A stretch of DNA of 64,000 nucleotides from Natronoflexus pectinivorans (GCF_004345615.1 NZ_SLWK01000007.1:1-64000); one strand, 5' to 3'; shown: positions 33,719 to 42,238, counted from the stretch's first letter. Notes: generated by a model not told the origin, from the letters alone. A program made the numbers and translations.

Positions 33719-34492
33719 ATGAAGATATGTGTGCTTGGTGCCGGCAAAATGGGCACATGGTTGACCGATGCGTTGTGCCTTCAACATGAAGTAGCCATTT
33801 ATGATGTTGATAAAGAGCGTCTGAGGTATGTTTTCAACACTCAGAGATTAACAACTTTGGAGGAGATTCGGGATTTTGCTCCCGAACTCCTTATCAATAG
33901 TGTGAATCTAAAATATACCATCAAGGCTTTTGAAGAGGTGCTTCCTTATTTGCCTGATGGATGTATTTTAAGTGATATTGCATCGGTGAAAACCGGGTTT
34001 CAGGAGTTTTATAAACAAACCGGTCGCCGGTTTGTCTCTACTCACCCTATGTTTGGACCAACTTTTGCTAATTTAAAGGATCTAAGCGCTCATCATGCCA
34101 TCATTATCACAGAATCAGACCACATGGGTAAGGCTTTTTTTAAGGATTTCTTTGGCTCATTGGGGTTGAACATTCATCAGTATTCATTTGATGAACACGA
34201 TGAAACCATCGCTTATTCGCTTTCGATTCCATTCTCCTCAACATTGGTTTTTGCTGCGTGCATGAAAAAACAGGATGCTCCCGGAACTACGTTCCGTAAG
34301 CATATGGACATTGCAAAAGGTTTGTTGTCGGAAGACGATTATCTGTTAACCGAAATTCTTTTTAACCCATACACCATTAGTCAGGTGGAGCAAATCAGAA
34401 AGGAACTTAAAGAGTTGCTCGAACTTATCGGGAAACGCGATTCTGAAGGAATGCAGAAGTTTCTTGGAAAAGTCCGAAAGAATTTGGAGTGA
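33719..34492 (+). CDS. tyrA: Prephenate dehydrogenase
   Basis: A 257-residue TyrA that makes 4-hydroxyphenylpyruvate from prephenate for Tyr synthesis. The nucleotide-binding motif is VLGAGKMGTWL; then SDIASVKTGFQEFY and THPMFGPTFANL with the conserved catalytic His. It lacks the ACT domain of many TyrA proteins, so Tyr feedback would have to act elsewhere, for example at the attenuator. Its ATG follows the preceding stop with no gap, which implies coupled translation. It closes the operon, ahead of a strong terminator. Confidence 0.93.
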   Translation: MKICVLGAGKMGTWLTDALCLQHEVAIYDVDKERLRYVFNTQRLTTLEEIRDFAPELLINSVNLKYTIKAFEEVLPYLPDGCILSDIASVKTGFQEFYKQTGRRFVSTHPMFGPTFANLKDLSAHHAIIITESDHMGKAFFKDFFGSLGLNIHQYSFDEHDETIAYSLSIPFSSTLVFAACMKKQDAPGTTFRKHMDIAKGLLSEDDYLLTEILFNPYTISQVEQIRKELKELLELIGKRDSEGMQKFLGKVRKNLE

Positions 34493-34507
34493 TTCATAAC
34501 AATATTC

Positions 34508-34545
34508 AAAAAGCGCTTGGATTAAAAATCCAAGCGCTTTTTGAT
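34508..34545. terminator. Terminator shared by Phe/Tyr operon and tpx
   Basis: AAAAAGCGCTTGGATT (34508-34523), loop AAA, and its full complement 34527-34542; T runs on both strands. It separates convergent tyrA and tpx. Confidence 0.92.
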
Positions 34546-34560
34546 TTAAATCAGTTGACT

Positions 34561-35073
34561 TTAAAGAACCTCTTTTAGAGCTTTCAATGCTTTTTCGTAA
34601 TCAGGTTCTTGTGTTACCTCAGGAACATATTCCACATATCTTATTTTATCTTCTTTATCAATAATGATTGTTCCTCTGGAGAGCAGTCTCAATTCTTCAA
34701 TCACAAAGCCATATTTAAGGCCAAAATCAAGGTTTTTATGATCAGATAGAGTCACAATGCTGTTTAATCCTTCGGCTGCACAAAACCTGCTTTGCGCAAA
34801 AGGTAGGTCCACCGAAATTGAAAGCACCGCCACATCCTTTAATTTGTCTGCTTCCTGATTAAATCTTCTGTTCTGAGCCTGACAAATTCCTGTATCAATT
34901 GAGGGGTAAACCGCTATGACTTTCACTTTCCCTTTATAGCTTTCCAATGAAACAGGCTCCAAGCCTGATGAGAGCACTGTAAAATCAGGCGCTTTTTCAC
35001 CTTGGCTCACCTCTTTGCCAACTAGGGTAACCGGGTTCCCTTTAAATGTCACTTTTGTTTTATTCTTTTCCAT
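34561..35073 (-). CDS. tpx: Thiol peroxidase
   Basis: A 170-residue atypical 2-Cys peroxiredoxin of the Tpx type. The frame is open from 35124, but the chosen ATG at 35073 gives the expected start MEKNKTKVTFKGNPVTLVGK; the extra residues upstream are not family-like. The peroxidatic Cys64 is in YPSIDTGICQAQ and the resolving Cys98 in SRFCAAEG; LPFAQSRF and the DHKNLDFGLKYG-like segment are conserved. It reduces lipid hydroperoxides and H2O2 using thioredoxin, usually in the cytoplasm or periplasm; no export signal is seen. Monocistronic, ending at a shared terminator. Confidence 0.95.
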   Translation of the reverse strand: MEKNKTKVTFKGNPVTLVGKEVSQGEKAPDFTVLSSGLEPVSLESYKGKVKVIAVYPSIDTGICQAQNRRFNQEADKLKDVAVLSISVDLPFAQSRFCAAEGLNSIVTLSDHKNLDFGLKYGFVIEELRLLSRGTIIIDKEDKIRYVEYVPEVTQEPDYEKALKALKEVL

Positions 35074-35463
35074 ATTTAAAATATTAGGGTGTTTCTTATA
35101 GCAGATAAACAGATGTACTGTCAATTTGTTTGGATTTATTTAAAATTCCTTCAATAAACAAGGTATTCTGTTTATGGTCATAAATGCCTTTAGTTTCTGT
35201 CTGGTGTTTTTGAAATTAGAGGGGGATGTGATAATAAAATATTAACAATTGATCGGTTTGGGGTTAAAATTAATTCATGTTATAGGAAATTTACCAAAAT
35301 TCTGTTGGCAAGCCCTAAAATAAAGAGGGGATGGGTTAAAGATTGGTAAGAAATTATAAATCGGTAATCAAATACTTGATACGCGTGTTATAATATCATT
35401 AGATTTGCACATATAATTACTAATTGTTATTCGTTTTGTATTATTAATTTTAAATTGAAAATC
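35074..35463. other. AT-rich divergent intergenic region
   Basis: Between tpx and the next gene. It contains the promoter described separately; no gene, RNA or notable repeat is recognised. Confidence 0.5.
35376..35407 (+). promoter_or_regulatory. Promoter of secreted two-domain protein gene
   Basis: TTG (35376-35378), 21 nt, then TAGATTTG (35400-35407), a perfect -7. The leader would be about 50 nt. Confidence 0.6.
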
Positions 35464-36075
35464 ATGAAGAGATTTTTTAGATTGAAAAGTTTGTTGCTGG
35501 TAGCAACATTTTTCGCAGTAACCTTGGCAGTGGCAGCCGAAAGCAGAATTTCTGTTACTCCTTACCCAAGATCCAGTTTTGTGTTAGTTTCAGCTATCCC
35601 TTCAGATGCAGGGTTTTACTCGGTAGTAATTCAAGACCGTTCAGGCAATGTGGTTTTTGTAAGCAATCGTTTTGAGAGCGGAGACAGTTTCTCTCGTCTG
35701 TTTGACTTCTCAAAGCTTGCTGATGGCGACTACAGAGCTCGCCTAAGAAACCGAAATGGGATCGATTCGGAGACTATGTTTAGTTTAAGAGCAGGTCGTC
35801 TGTTAGAACAAGCGCCAACTGCTGTTAGAGATTCTGAATCTTTAGCTAAAATATGGACTGCTTCCGACTATCTGTTTGTTAGTCATTTAAACAAAGAGAT
35901 GAAGCCTACGGCAATCAGATTAGCTGATTCCAAAGGGAATATCATTTATTCCGGTGAATTGCCATCAGAATTGACTTATTCAGGCAGATACAACATCTCA
36001 GCACTGCCCGTTGGAGACTATTCAGTAAGTTTAATTTCAGGTAATACCGTTTATAACTATGGATTCAGAAAGTGA
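35464..36075 (+). CDS. Secreted protein with two beta-sandwich repeats
   Basis: A 203-residue exported protein of unknown function. The start is ATG 35464; the frame runs 9 bases further up only through a TTG. A signal peptide covers residues 1-25 (LLLVATFFAVTLAVAA). The mature part has two similar halves of about 85 residues: residues 26-112 (DRSGNVVFVSNRFESGDSFS and LADGDYRARLRNRNG) and 113-203 (DSKGNIIYSGELPSELTYSG and LPVGDYSVSLISGNTVY). Both follow the plan 'D-x-G-N-ω-ω-x-S...L-x-x-G-D-Y-x-ω-x-L' known from the T9SS C-terminal domain and the small DUF3244-like proteins, so each is probably an Ig-like sandwich. Single gene with promoter and terminator. Confidence 0.7.
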   Translation: MKRFFRLKSLLLVATFFAVTLAVAAESRISVTPYPRSSFVLVSAIPSDAGFYSVVIQDRSGNVVFVSNRFESGDSFSRLFDFSKLADGDYRARLRNRNGIDSETMFSLRAGRLLEQAPTAVRDSESLAKIWTASDYLFVSHLNKEMKPTAIRLADSKGNIIYSGELPSELTYSGRYNISALPVGDYSVSLISGNTVYNYGFRK

Positions 36076-36102
36076 TCAGATTATTTATCATCAGCTATTT
36101 AG

Positions 36103-36142
36103 AAAAGTGTATCTTTAATCAATGAGGATACACTTTTTTTTA
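36103..36142. terminator. Terminator between secreted protein gene and ddl
   Basis: AAAAGTGTATC (36103-36113) pairs with GATACACTTTT (36127-36137), followed by more T on the plus strand. Confidence 0.85.
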
Positions 36143-37120
36143 TGCATGAATAGCGTTTTCTATGATCTCTGTAAAAACCTCCTTTATATCTAATTTTGCT
36201 GCTTCAATTTGCTGCGGAATAAAGCTGGTAGGTGTCATTCCCGGTGTGGTATTTACTTCCAGTAAATAGTGTTTTTCGCCTTCAATGATGTAATCAATTC
36301 TGACAATTCCTTTACAACTAAGCAGCTCATATGTCGTTTGGGTGGTTTTCTTGATGGCCTCTGTAAGCTCATCTGAAATGCGAGCCGGCGTAATTTCAGT
36401 AACTTTTTCGGGAGTGTATTTGGCTTCGAAATCAAAGAACTCGTTTTTGCTGATGACTTCTGTGATAGGTAGAATGACGGTTCTTTCTTTTGTTTTATAT
36501 AACCCGCAGGTGACTTCAACTCCTTCAATGAATTGCTCAATAATTACCTCATCACTTTCCTTAAAGGCTTTTTCTATGGCCTGATTCAGGTTATCCATCT
36601 CCTTTACTTTTGATATCCCAAAACTAGAGCCTCCAGCATTGGGCTTAACAAAACAGGGGAAACCACAGGTTTTTCCTATTTTATTTAAGTCGTAGGGTTT
36701 GTCTTTTCGAACCAGAACCGAAGTAGCTACTCTTATTCCAAAATTCTTAAGATAGTTATTGCACATGTATTTATTAAAGGTGAGAGCAGCAGTCAGAACG
36801 TCACAGGTAGAGTGCGGAACATTCATTAGTTTCAGGTATCCCTGAAGGAGTCCATCTTCTCCCGGTGTTCCATGAATGGTGATGTATGCAAAGTCAAATT
36901 TGATGTGCTGGTCATTAAGGATTATAGAAAAATCGCTTTTGTTTACTGCTATTTCGTCGTTGTTTAGAACAACGACCCATTTTTCAGGAGTTATTAGCAG
37001 GGGAAATAGATTGTATTTTTGAGTATCAATGAACGAGAGTATGCCTTCTGCACTTCTTTTGCTTACAACCTCCTCTGAGGAAAATCCTCCATAAACAACG
37101 GCGATGTTTCGTTTTTCCAT
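36140..37120 (-). CDS. ddl: D-alanine--D-alanine ligase
   Basis: A 326-residue Ddl that joins two D-Ala with ATP for the peptidoglycan stem peptide. ATP-grasp motifs are intact: N-terminal VVYGGFSSEEVVSKRSA, ITIHGTPGEDGLLQGYL, CFVKPNAGGSSFGISKV, EQFIEGVEVTCGLY, and the metal site IDYIIEGEKHYLLEVNTTPGMTPTSF. It is the third gene of a leftward operon, 11 bp after the RluD-type gene, which itself follows the PASTA gene. The product would be used by MurF, whose gene starts at 62912 in the same window. Confidence 0.96.
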   Translation of the reverse strand: MEKRNIAVVYGGFSSEEVVSKRSAEGILSFIDTQKYNLFPLLITPEKWVVVLNNDEIAVNKSDFSIILNDQHIKFDFAYITIHGTPGEDGLLQGYLKLMNVPHSTCDVLTAALTFNKYMCNNYLKNFGIRVATSVLVRKDKPYDLNKIGKTCGFPCFVKPNAGGSSFGISKVKEMDNLNQAIEKAFKESDEVIIEQFIEGVEVTCGLYKTKERTVILPITEVISKNEFFDFEAKYTPEKVTEITPARISDELTEAIKKTTQTTYELLSCKGIVRIDYIIEGEKHYLLEVNTTPGMTPTSFIPQQIEAAKLDIKEVFTEIIENAIHA

Positions 37121-37131
37121 AAGTGATTAAG

Positions 37132-38208
37132 TTATTGCGGTCTGGATGCGATATAGTTTTTCCACTTCTCAATTACGGTAGTCATATCTTCTGGCAGTTC
37201 GGAATTGAATTCGATGTATTTACCGGTTTTTGGATGCTCAAAACCAAGTGTCTTGGCATGTAGCGCCTGCCTTGGCAAGATCGAAAAACAATTCTCAACA
37301 AATTGTTTATACTTGGTAAAAGTGGTGCCTTTTAATATCTGGTTTCCACCATATCTTTCATCATTAAACAGAGGATGCCCAATGTATTTGAAATGTGCAC
37401 GTATTTGATGTGTTCTTCCGGTTTCCAGCCGGCACTCAACGAGGCTAACGTAACCAAGTTTTTCCAGAACAGTGTAGTGGGTTACCGCAGGCTTGCCGTA
37501 CTCTCCCTCAGAAAATACAGTCATTTGTTTCCTGTCTTTCAAGCTTCTTCCTATGTGACCTGTTATGGTGTCTTCTTCAGGCTCGGGAGCCCCCCACACA
37601 ATGGCCTGATAAGTCCTGGTGCTGGTTTTTTCGAAAAACTGAGAAGCAAGGTGCATTTTGGCCTCTTCTGTTTTGGCTATTACTAATAATCCGGAGGTGT
37701 CTTTATCTATTCTGTGAACCAATCCCGGTCTGGGATCGTCCGAGTTAAACCAGGGTTGATCTTTAAAGTGCCAGGCCAGTGCATTTACCAGTGTACCGGT
37801 GTAGTTTCCATAGCCGGGGTGTACCACCATGCCGGGATCCTTATTAATTATGACGAGGGTGTCATCTTCAAAAACAATGTTAAGCGGAATATCCTGTGGG
37901 ATGATCTCAATTTCCCTAGGGGGATAAGACATCACAACAGAAACAACATCGTTTGGTTTTACTTTGTAATTGGCTTTAACGGGTTGGTTGTTGACGCGAA
38001 TACAACCTGCCTGGGCTGCCTCCTGGATTTTGCTTCGTGAGGCATTTTCAATACGATTAACCAAAAATTTGTCTATGCGCAGAGCACTTTGACCACTATC
38101 AGCAGTAAAACTATGGTGCTCATAAAATTGCCCGCTTTCACCATCGGTGGTTTCTTCCGAATAGTTTTCGTCCTCAAGCTCTTCAAACTCTTCCTGATAA
38201 TCCTGCAT
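37132..38208 (-). CDS. RluA/RluD family 23S rRNA pseudouridine synthase
   Basis: A 358-residue pseudouridine synthase. An acidic, low-complexity extension (about 1-38) precedes an S4 RNA-binding domain (LRIDKFLVNRIENASRSKIQ, about 45-110) and the catalytic domain with HRIDKDTSGLLVIAKT containing the catalytic Asp, GRTHQIRAHFKYIGHPL and the C-terminal LHAKTLGFEHP. The layout fits RluD, which modifies helix 69 of 23S rRNA, although exact positions are inferred. Middle gene of PASTA - rluD - ddl, 18 bp after the PASTA gene and 11 bp before ddl. Confidence 0.93.
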   Translation of the reverse strand: MQDYQEEFEELEDENYSEETTDGESGQFYEHHSFTADSGQSALRIDKFLVNRIENASRSKIQEAAQAGCIRVNNQPVKANYKVKPNDVVSVVMSYPPREIEIIPQDIPLNIVFEDDTLVIINKDPGMVVHPGYGNYTGTLVNALAWHFKDQPWFNSDDPRPGLVHRIDKDTSGLLVIAKTEEAKMHLASQFFEKTSTRTYQAIVWGAPEPEEDTITGHIGRSLKDRKQMTVFSEGEYGKPAVTHYTVLEKLGYVSLVECRLETGRTHQIRAHFKYIGHPLFNDERYGGNQILKGTTFTKYKQFVENCFSILPRQALHAKTLGFEHPKTGKYIEFNSELPEDMTTVIEKWKNYIASRPQ

Positions 38209-38226
38209 TGGTGGTTGTGATTGTTG

Positions 38227-39075
38227 TTAAAAGAATTCGTCCCCAAAATCATCTGTAATCTCTTGTTCAGGGAGATCTTCAGGCTCATCAGGTTTTAGCA
38301 GATCTTCGTCTATGGACAGCCAGATATCGATGGATGCACCCAGATTTAGCTGGAACCCTCTTTGTGCAGGTGGGTTTTGTCGCCAAACAAATGCGTTTAA
38401 CGAATCTGTCGCAGTAGCTACAGTGTCTGCATAAATGGTTGCTCCAATATTTAACGAAACACTTCGAGCTACTCTTCTAGCTTCTTCAAGAGTCATTCCA
38501 ATCATATCGGGCACAGCTGTGGTTTCACTGCTAAGTCCACGGCCTATAAGCAAATCTATTTTAGAGCCTCTCGGCACCAACGTTCCGGGTTCAACCGGTT
38601 TCCCTTCCTTGTGCTGCCCTAATACAAGATTGGTGTATTCTGAAGGGATGTAAATTAGTTCACCTGTTTCGAGGCCAAAGGACTCAAGTATCACCTTGGC
38701 GTTTCTTAAACTATAGTCCATCAGGCTTGGAACAGCTACTTGTTCTTCTGTCCAGGCGTTAATGGTAAAAAAGATCCTTCGGTTCTTTTTTACTTTTTGG
38801 CCGGCACCCGGTACTTGCTCAATAACAACGCCTTTAGGCATGTTGTCAATGTGCACTGAATCAATTATCGTGTATCTGAGATTTCTGGAATTAATCAGGT
38901 GCTGTAGCTGTTGTTCTGTTAGCCCTGTAAAATCTGGTACAGGAGCCCCTTGTCCGTGAAGGGTGTAGATTTTAAGGAAAAAAAAGATCGAAATCAGAAG
39001 CACGACAGCGGATCCGGCCAGAATTCCGATGTGCTTCCAAAGTGTTTTTTCAAGTAAGATTTTCCAGCGAGACAT
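38227..39075 (-). CDS. Membrane-anchored triple PASTA-domain protein
   Basis: The frame opens at 39102, but the start is placed at 39075 (MSRWKILLEKTLWKHIG), downstream of the predicted promoter; the protein has 282 residues. One membrane helix (about 16-36) is followed by three PASTA domains (about 42-105, 108-178 and 180-250): VPDFTGLTEQQLQHLINS...RYTIIDS, VPSLMDYSLRNAKVILESFG and VPDMIGMTLEEARRVARS. The end is acidic. PASTA domains bind peptidoglycan or beta-lactam-like ligands; elsewhere they are fused to Ser/Thr kinases or penicillin-binding proteins, but here no enzyme domain is attached. First gene of an operon with rluD and ddl, so it may organise cell wall synthesis. Confidence 0.9.
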   Translation of the reverse strand: MSRWKILLEKTLWKHIGILAGSAVVLLISIFFFLKIYTLHGQGAPVPDFTGLTEQQLQHLINSRNLRYTIIDSVHIDNMPKGVVIEQVPGAGQKVKKNRRIFFTINAWTEEQVAVPSLMDYSLRNAKVILESFGLETGELIYIPSEYTNLVLGQHKEGKPVEPGTLVPRGSKIDLLIGRGLSSETTAVPDMIGMTLEEARRVARSVSLNIGATIYADTVATATDSLNAFVWRQNPPAQRGFQLNLGASIDIWLSIDEDLLKPDEPEDLPEQEITDDFGDEFF

Positions 39076-39119
39076 CTCTATTCTTTTTTTATTCGATCTC
39101 AAAAATAATATAAAATATT

Positions 39120-39150
39120 CAAATATAGCGGGTCGGTGATCATAAACAAA
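39120..39150 (-). promoter_or_regulatory. Promoter of the PASTA-rluD-ddl operon
   Basis: On the minus strand TTTG (39150-39147), 19 nt, TATATTTG (39127-39120): full consensus match. A second perfect -7 (TATTTTTG, 39107-39100) is closer to the gene. The -33 element lies inside the arm of the rpmH terminator. Confidence 0.6.
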
Positions 39151-39177
39151 AAAAGACCCGAATTACGGGTCTTTTTT
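39149..39177 (-). terminator. Terminator of rpmH
   Basis: CGGGTCTTTTTT (39166-39177) and AAAAAAGACCCG (39149-39160) form a 12-bp stem around AATTA, with a T run on the minus strand just 24 bp past the rpmH stop. Confidence 0.85.
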
Positions 39178-39200
39178 ATTCTATAGCGTAGCCCCTTTGA

Positions 39201-39359
39201 TTAGGCTTTGTGCTTTCTTTCGTCAGATACAGTTAGTTTTTTTCTGCCTTTGGCACGTCTGGATGCCAAAACACGACGACCATTTGCGGTTGCCATCCGG
39301 CTTCTGAAACCATGCTTGTTTCTTCTTTTCCGGTTCGAAGGTTGAAATGTCCTTTTCAT
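39201..39359 (-). CDS. rpmH: Ribosomal protein L34
   Basis: A 52-residue frame, too short for the usual gene length cut-off, translating to [20 protein letters not shown] followed by [20 protein letters not shown] and a short C-terminal tail [12 protein letters not shown]. This is unmistakably L34 of the large ribosomal subunit, slightly longer than the 44-residue E. coli protein as is usual in Bacteroidota. Codon positions were read one by one on the minus strand from ATG (39359-39357) to TAA (39203-39201). It has its own promoter and terminator. The usual partners rnpA and dnaA are not next to it. Confidence 0.97.
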   Translation of the reverse strand: MKRTFQPSNRKRRNKHGFRSRMATANGRRVLASRRAKGRKKLTVSDERKHKA

Positions 39360-39409
39360 TTTAGTTTCGTTTTATCTTTTTATAAATGCCTTGTATTCAT
39401 TTCGGACTG

Positions 39410-39440
39410 CAAAAATAGATGTTTTTTTTATCAAACCAAA
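39410..39440 (-). promoter_or_regulatory. Promoter of rpmH
   Basis: On the minus strand TTTG (39440-39437), 19 nt, TATTTTTG (39417-39410): full consensus match. Transcription should start near 39402, giving a 43-nt leader. Confidence 0.65.
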
Positions 39441-39642
39441 GAAATGACGTTTATTTTTTATTCCTTTTTCTAAATGCACATGGCTTGATCCCCGGCTTTT
39501 TGATTGATGATCATTTTTGAGTGGTCATTGTTTCATACAGGTAAACAAGTGCCTTTATGCGTATAAATTGTAATTGTTTCTGAAAACTAAACCTTTGTGT
39601 TGATTGTGCGTATACACTTGCAGTAACTAGTGAGTCTGCAGA

Positions 39643-41610
39643 ATGAAAAGTGCGTTGAATAGATTTTTTATCGGGGTCATTATTCTTCTTCTGGGAACTG
39701 CTCAGGTTAATTCTCAGATAATTATAAGAGATCCACATCATGCAACCTTCCGTAGAGCCATGAATGCCTCGGATGTAGGTGATTTTTCCAGGGCGATTGA
39801 ATTGTTTCAAAGCATACTGGTTGAGTCGCCTCAACATATTGATGCCCTCACTCAGCTAGGGATGAGCTATATGTTTTCTCATCAAAATCTTGACTCTGCC
39901 ATTGTTTTGTTCGATAAGGTGCTAGAGATCATCCCGGAGGATGATGCTTTTAATGAGTTTGGGATATACATACAACACGCCAAAAGCCGGGCTTATCGTT
40001 TAATGAATCAGCCCTCCTTTGCCATACCTATATTGGAGCAATTGAGAGATTCAGTTCAGGATACTGAACTGAAGGATGATTTTTCATTGGAACTGAAACA
40101 GGCCAGGCACGCAGCAATTCTGGTACAAAATCCTGTCCCTTTAAAAATCACGAGTATAGGAGATGTGATTAACTCAGAGTTTGATGATCACAGTCCTCTG
40201 GTATGTTTAACCGGGAATCGTGTATTTTTTACTTCTCGCAGGCCAGTACCTCGTGAAAGAGCATTTCAGGATGGGCAATATGCCGAGAAGATATTTGTTT
40301 CTGAGTATAAGGATGGTCAATGGCAAGAGCCAAACCTGGTTCGGGAGCTTTATTCCCGGCATGAGCACATCTCAATACTTTCTCTTTCTCCTGACGGGAC
40401 AAAACTTTTTCTGTTTATGAACGACCGGTATCCCGGACGCAATATATATGTCAGTAATTTGGTTAACGGACTATGGCAGGAGCCTGAGATGTTGCCAGCA
40501 CCCATCAATTCAGAGTGGGACGAAACTCATGCAAGTCTTTCGCCGGATCAGAGTACGCTCTTCTTTACCAGTAACCGTCCCGGTGGATATGGCGGCTTGG
40601 ACATCTACAAAGTAAGAATGAATGAAAAGGGGGACTGGGGGGAGCCGGTAAACCTTGGGCCAAACATCAACACTGAATTTGATGAAGAGACTCCAAAGAT
40701 GCATCCTGATGGATTGACTCTCTATTTTTCATCTGAAGGACATAACTCCATTGGAGGTTTTGATGTGTTCTATACTCAAAAATTGCCGGATGGCAGTTGG
40801 GCGGGTGCTGTAAATATGGGCGTTCCTGTAAACAGCGCAGACGATGATTACTTTTTTGTGCCTACCCTCGATAAAAGTCAGGCCTATTTTGCCTCTTACC
40901 GTTTTTCCGGAAAGAAGGCCCGTTCAGATATTTATCGTGTAAGCTTTGATGAGCAACGAAAAGGTTCATTAGCAGTGGTTGAGGGGTATGTTTCAGATGA
41001 TTCCGGGAAATCCGGATTGCCGATAAGAATATTGGTGTGGCGTGACGACGATAGCAAGATGGTAGGAGATTATCGGCCTAACCGGCAGACCGGAAGATAT
41101 TTACTTTTTCTTGAAGCAGGTGAGTCTTATCGCATAGAGGAGGTCATTTTGGATGAGGTTGTTAAATCCAGAGCAGTTTACATTCCTGAAGAATTGACTT
41201 ATGAGAGGGAGCAAAATGTTGTCTTGCTTCAGGAATTGTCTATGGAGTCTCCTCTTAAACGTGAAATTGAAAGGTTTGAGGAACAGGAACCTATTTTTCC
41301 TCATTTCTATATGACAGAAATTATAGATGAACCCCGGTCTGAACTTTATACAGTTCAGATATTAGCTCTTTTGCGCAATCCGAACCCGGCAGATAGTTTC
41401 TTTTCAGGATTGGACAAACAAAACATCAGAGCTTATAAAGGGAAAGATGGATTTATCCGGTTTGTTGCCGGTGAATTTTCCAGCGAAGAGGATGCCGAGG
41501 AATTTCTTGAGAACATTCGTAGGTCAGGAAAGTACCACGATGCATGGATAAGAGAGTTGCCTGAGCTGAAAGCAGGGTCTGAAGAGGAATGGATGGTGAT
41601 GTTGGATTAA
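39643..41610 (+). CDS. PorE-like TPR / PD40 propeller / CRD protein with C-terminal SPOR domain
   Basis: A 655-residue exported protein. After the signal peptide (1-25) come TPR-like repeats (about 35-150; MNASDVGDFSRAIELFQSIL), a PD40 beta-propeller (about 165-440; HISILSLSPDGTKLFLF, THASLSPDQSTLFFTSNRPG and TPKMHPDGLTLYFSSEG), a carboxypeptidase-regulatory-like domain (about 448-530; VVEGYVSDDSGKSGLPIRI), and a C-terminal SPOR domain (about 565-645; SELYTVQILALLRNPNPADS). The first three parts match PorE, a periplasmic T9SS component which ends in an OmpA peptidoglycan-binding domain. Here SPOR, which binds denuded glycan strands, takes its place. Single gene, convergent with rsmG (4 bp apart). 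Confidence 0.85.
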   Translation: MKSALNRFFIGVIILLLGTAQVNSQIIIRDPHHATFRRAMNASDVGDFSRAIELFQSILVESPQHIDALTQLGMSYMFSHQNLDSAIVLFDKVLEIIPEDDAFNEFGIYIQHAKSRAYRLMNQPSFAIPILEQLRDSVQDTELKDDFSLELKQARHAAILVQNPVPLKITSIGDVINSEFDDHSPLVCLTGNRVFFTSRRPVPRERAFQDGQYAEKIFVSEYKDGQWQEPNLVRELYSRHEHISILSLSPDGTKLFLFMNDRYPGRNIYVSNLVNGLWQEPEMLPAPINSEWDETHASLSPDQSTLFFTSNRPGGYGGLDIYKVRMNEKGDWGEPVNLGPNINTEFDEETPKMHPDGLTLYFSSEGHNSIGGFDVFYTQKLPDGSWAGAVNMGVPVNSADDDYFFVPTLDKSQAYFASYRFSGKKARSDIYRVSFDEQRKGSLAVVEGYVSDDSGKSGLPIRILVWRDDDSKMVGDYRPNRQTGRYLLFLEAGESYRIEEVILDEVVKSRAVYIPEELTYEREQNVVLLQELSMESPLKREIERFEEQEPIFPHFYMTEIIDEPRSELYTVQILALLRNPNPADSFFSGLDKQNIRAYKGKDGFIRFVAGEFSSEEDAEEFLENIRRSGKYHDAWIRELPELKAGSEEEWMVMLD

Positions 41611-41614
41611 ACGG

Positions 41615-42238
41615 TTAAAGCGAAAGGTGAACCAGTTTTTTGGTTTCAAAGAAAGACTCCTTGAAGTATTGATTAAGATTTATTACCGAGGCTCTTTTGC
41701 CAAATGGCTTGACCTCCGAATGAATCTCGCCTCCTTTCAAATAAAGGATTCCATTGGAGATGGCATTCTTTTGGTTTTGAGAAATCAGGTGCTTGGTCAA
41801 CTTTACAAAATCAGGCAATGTGGTTACTGCTCTGCTTACAATAAAATCATATTTCCCCGAGTGTTGTTCTGATCGCGACTGTAGCCCTTCTGCGTTAATT
41901 AGCCCCAACGATTTTATCACTTCATTAACCACCTTAATTTTTTTTCCAATAGAGTCAACCAACACGAATTTGCAATCGGGAAACATGATTGATAGTGGAA
42001 TGCCCGGAAACCCTCCACCTGTTCCAATATCAATGATTTGGCTTCCTGGTGAAAAGCTGATGAATTTTGCGATGGCAAGCGAATGAAGCACGTGGTGTTC
42101 ATAAAATTCATCCATATCCTTTCTTGAGATCACGTTGATTTTGCTGTTCCAGTCATCATACAATGATTTTAACTGATCAAATTTTTCTTTCTGTGCGTCC
42201 GTTAAAATGGAGAAGTATTGATAAACAGGATTTGTCAT
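41615..42238 (-). CDS. rsmG: 16S rRNA (guanine527-N7)-methyltransferase
   Basis: RsmG (GidB), 207 residues, methylates G527 of 16S rRNA using S-adenosylmethionine; loss gives low-level streptomycin resistance in other bacteria. The SAM-binding motif is QIIDIGTGGGFPGIPLSIMF, followed by FVLVDSIGKKIKVVNEVI and SRAVTTLPDFVKL with the family's Arg-Ala. Slight truncation of the C-terminal helix compared with longer homologs, otherwise normal. It is 42 bp downstream of the ECF sigma gene and could be read in the same leftward transcript. Confidence 0.95.
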   Translation of the reverse strand: MTNPVYQYFSILTDAQKEKFDQLKSLYDDWNSKINVISRKDMDEFYEHHVLHSLAIAKFISFSPGSQIIDIGTGGGFPGIPLSIMFPDCKFVLVDSIGKKIKVVNEVIKSLGLINAEGLQSRSEQHSGKYDFIVSRAVTTLPDFVKLTKHLISQNQKNAISNGILYLKGGEIHSEVKPFGKRASVINLNQYFKESFFETKKLVHLSL

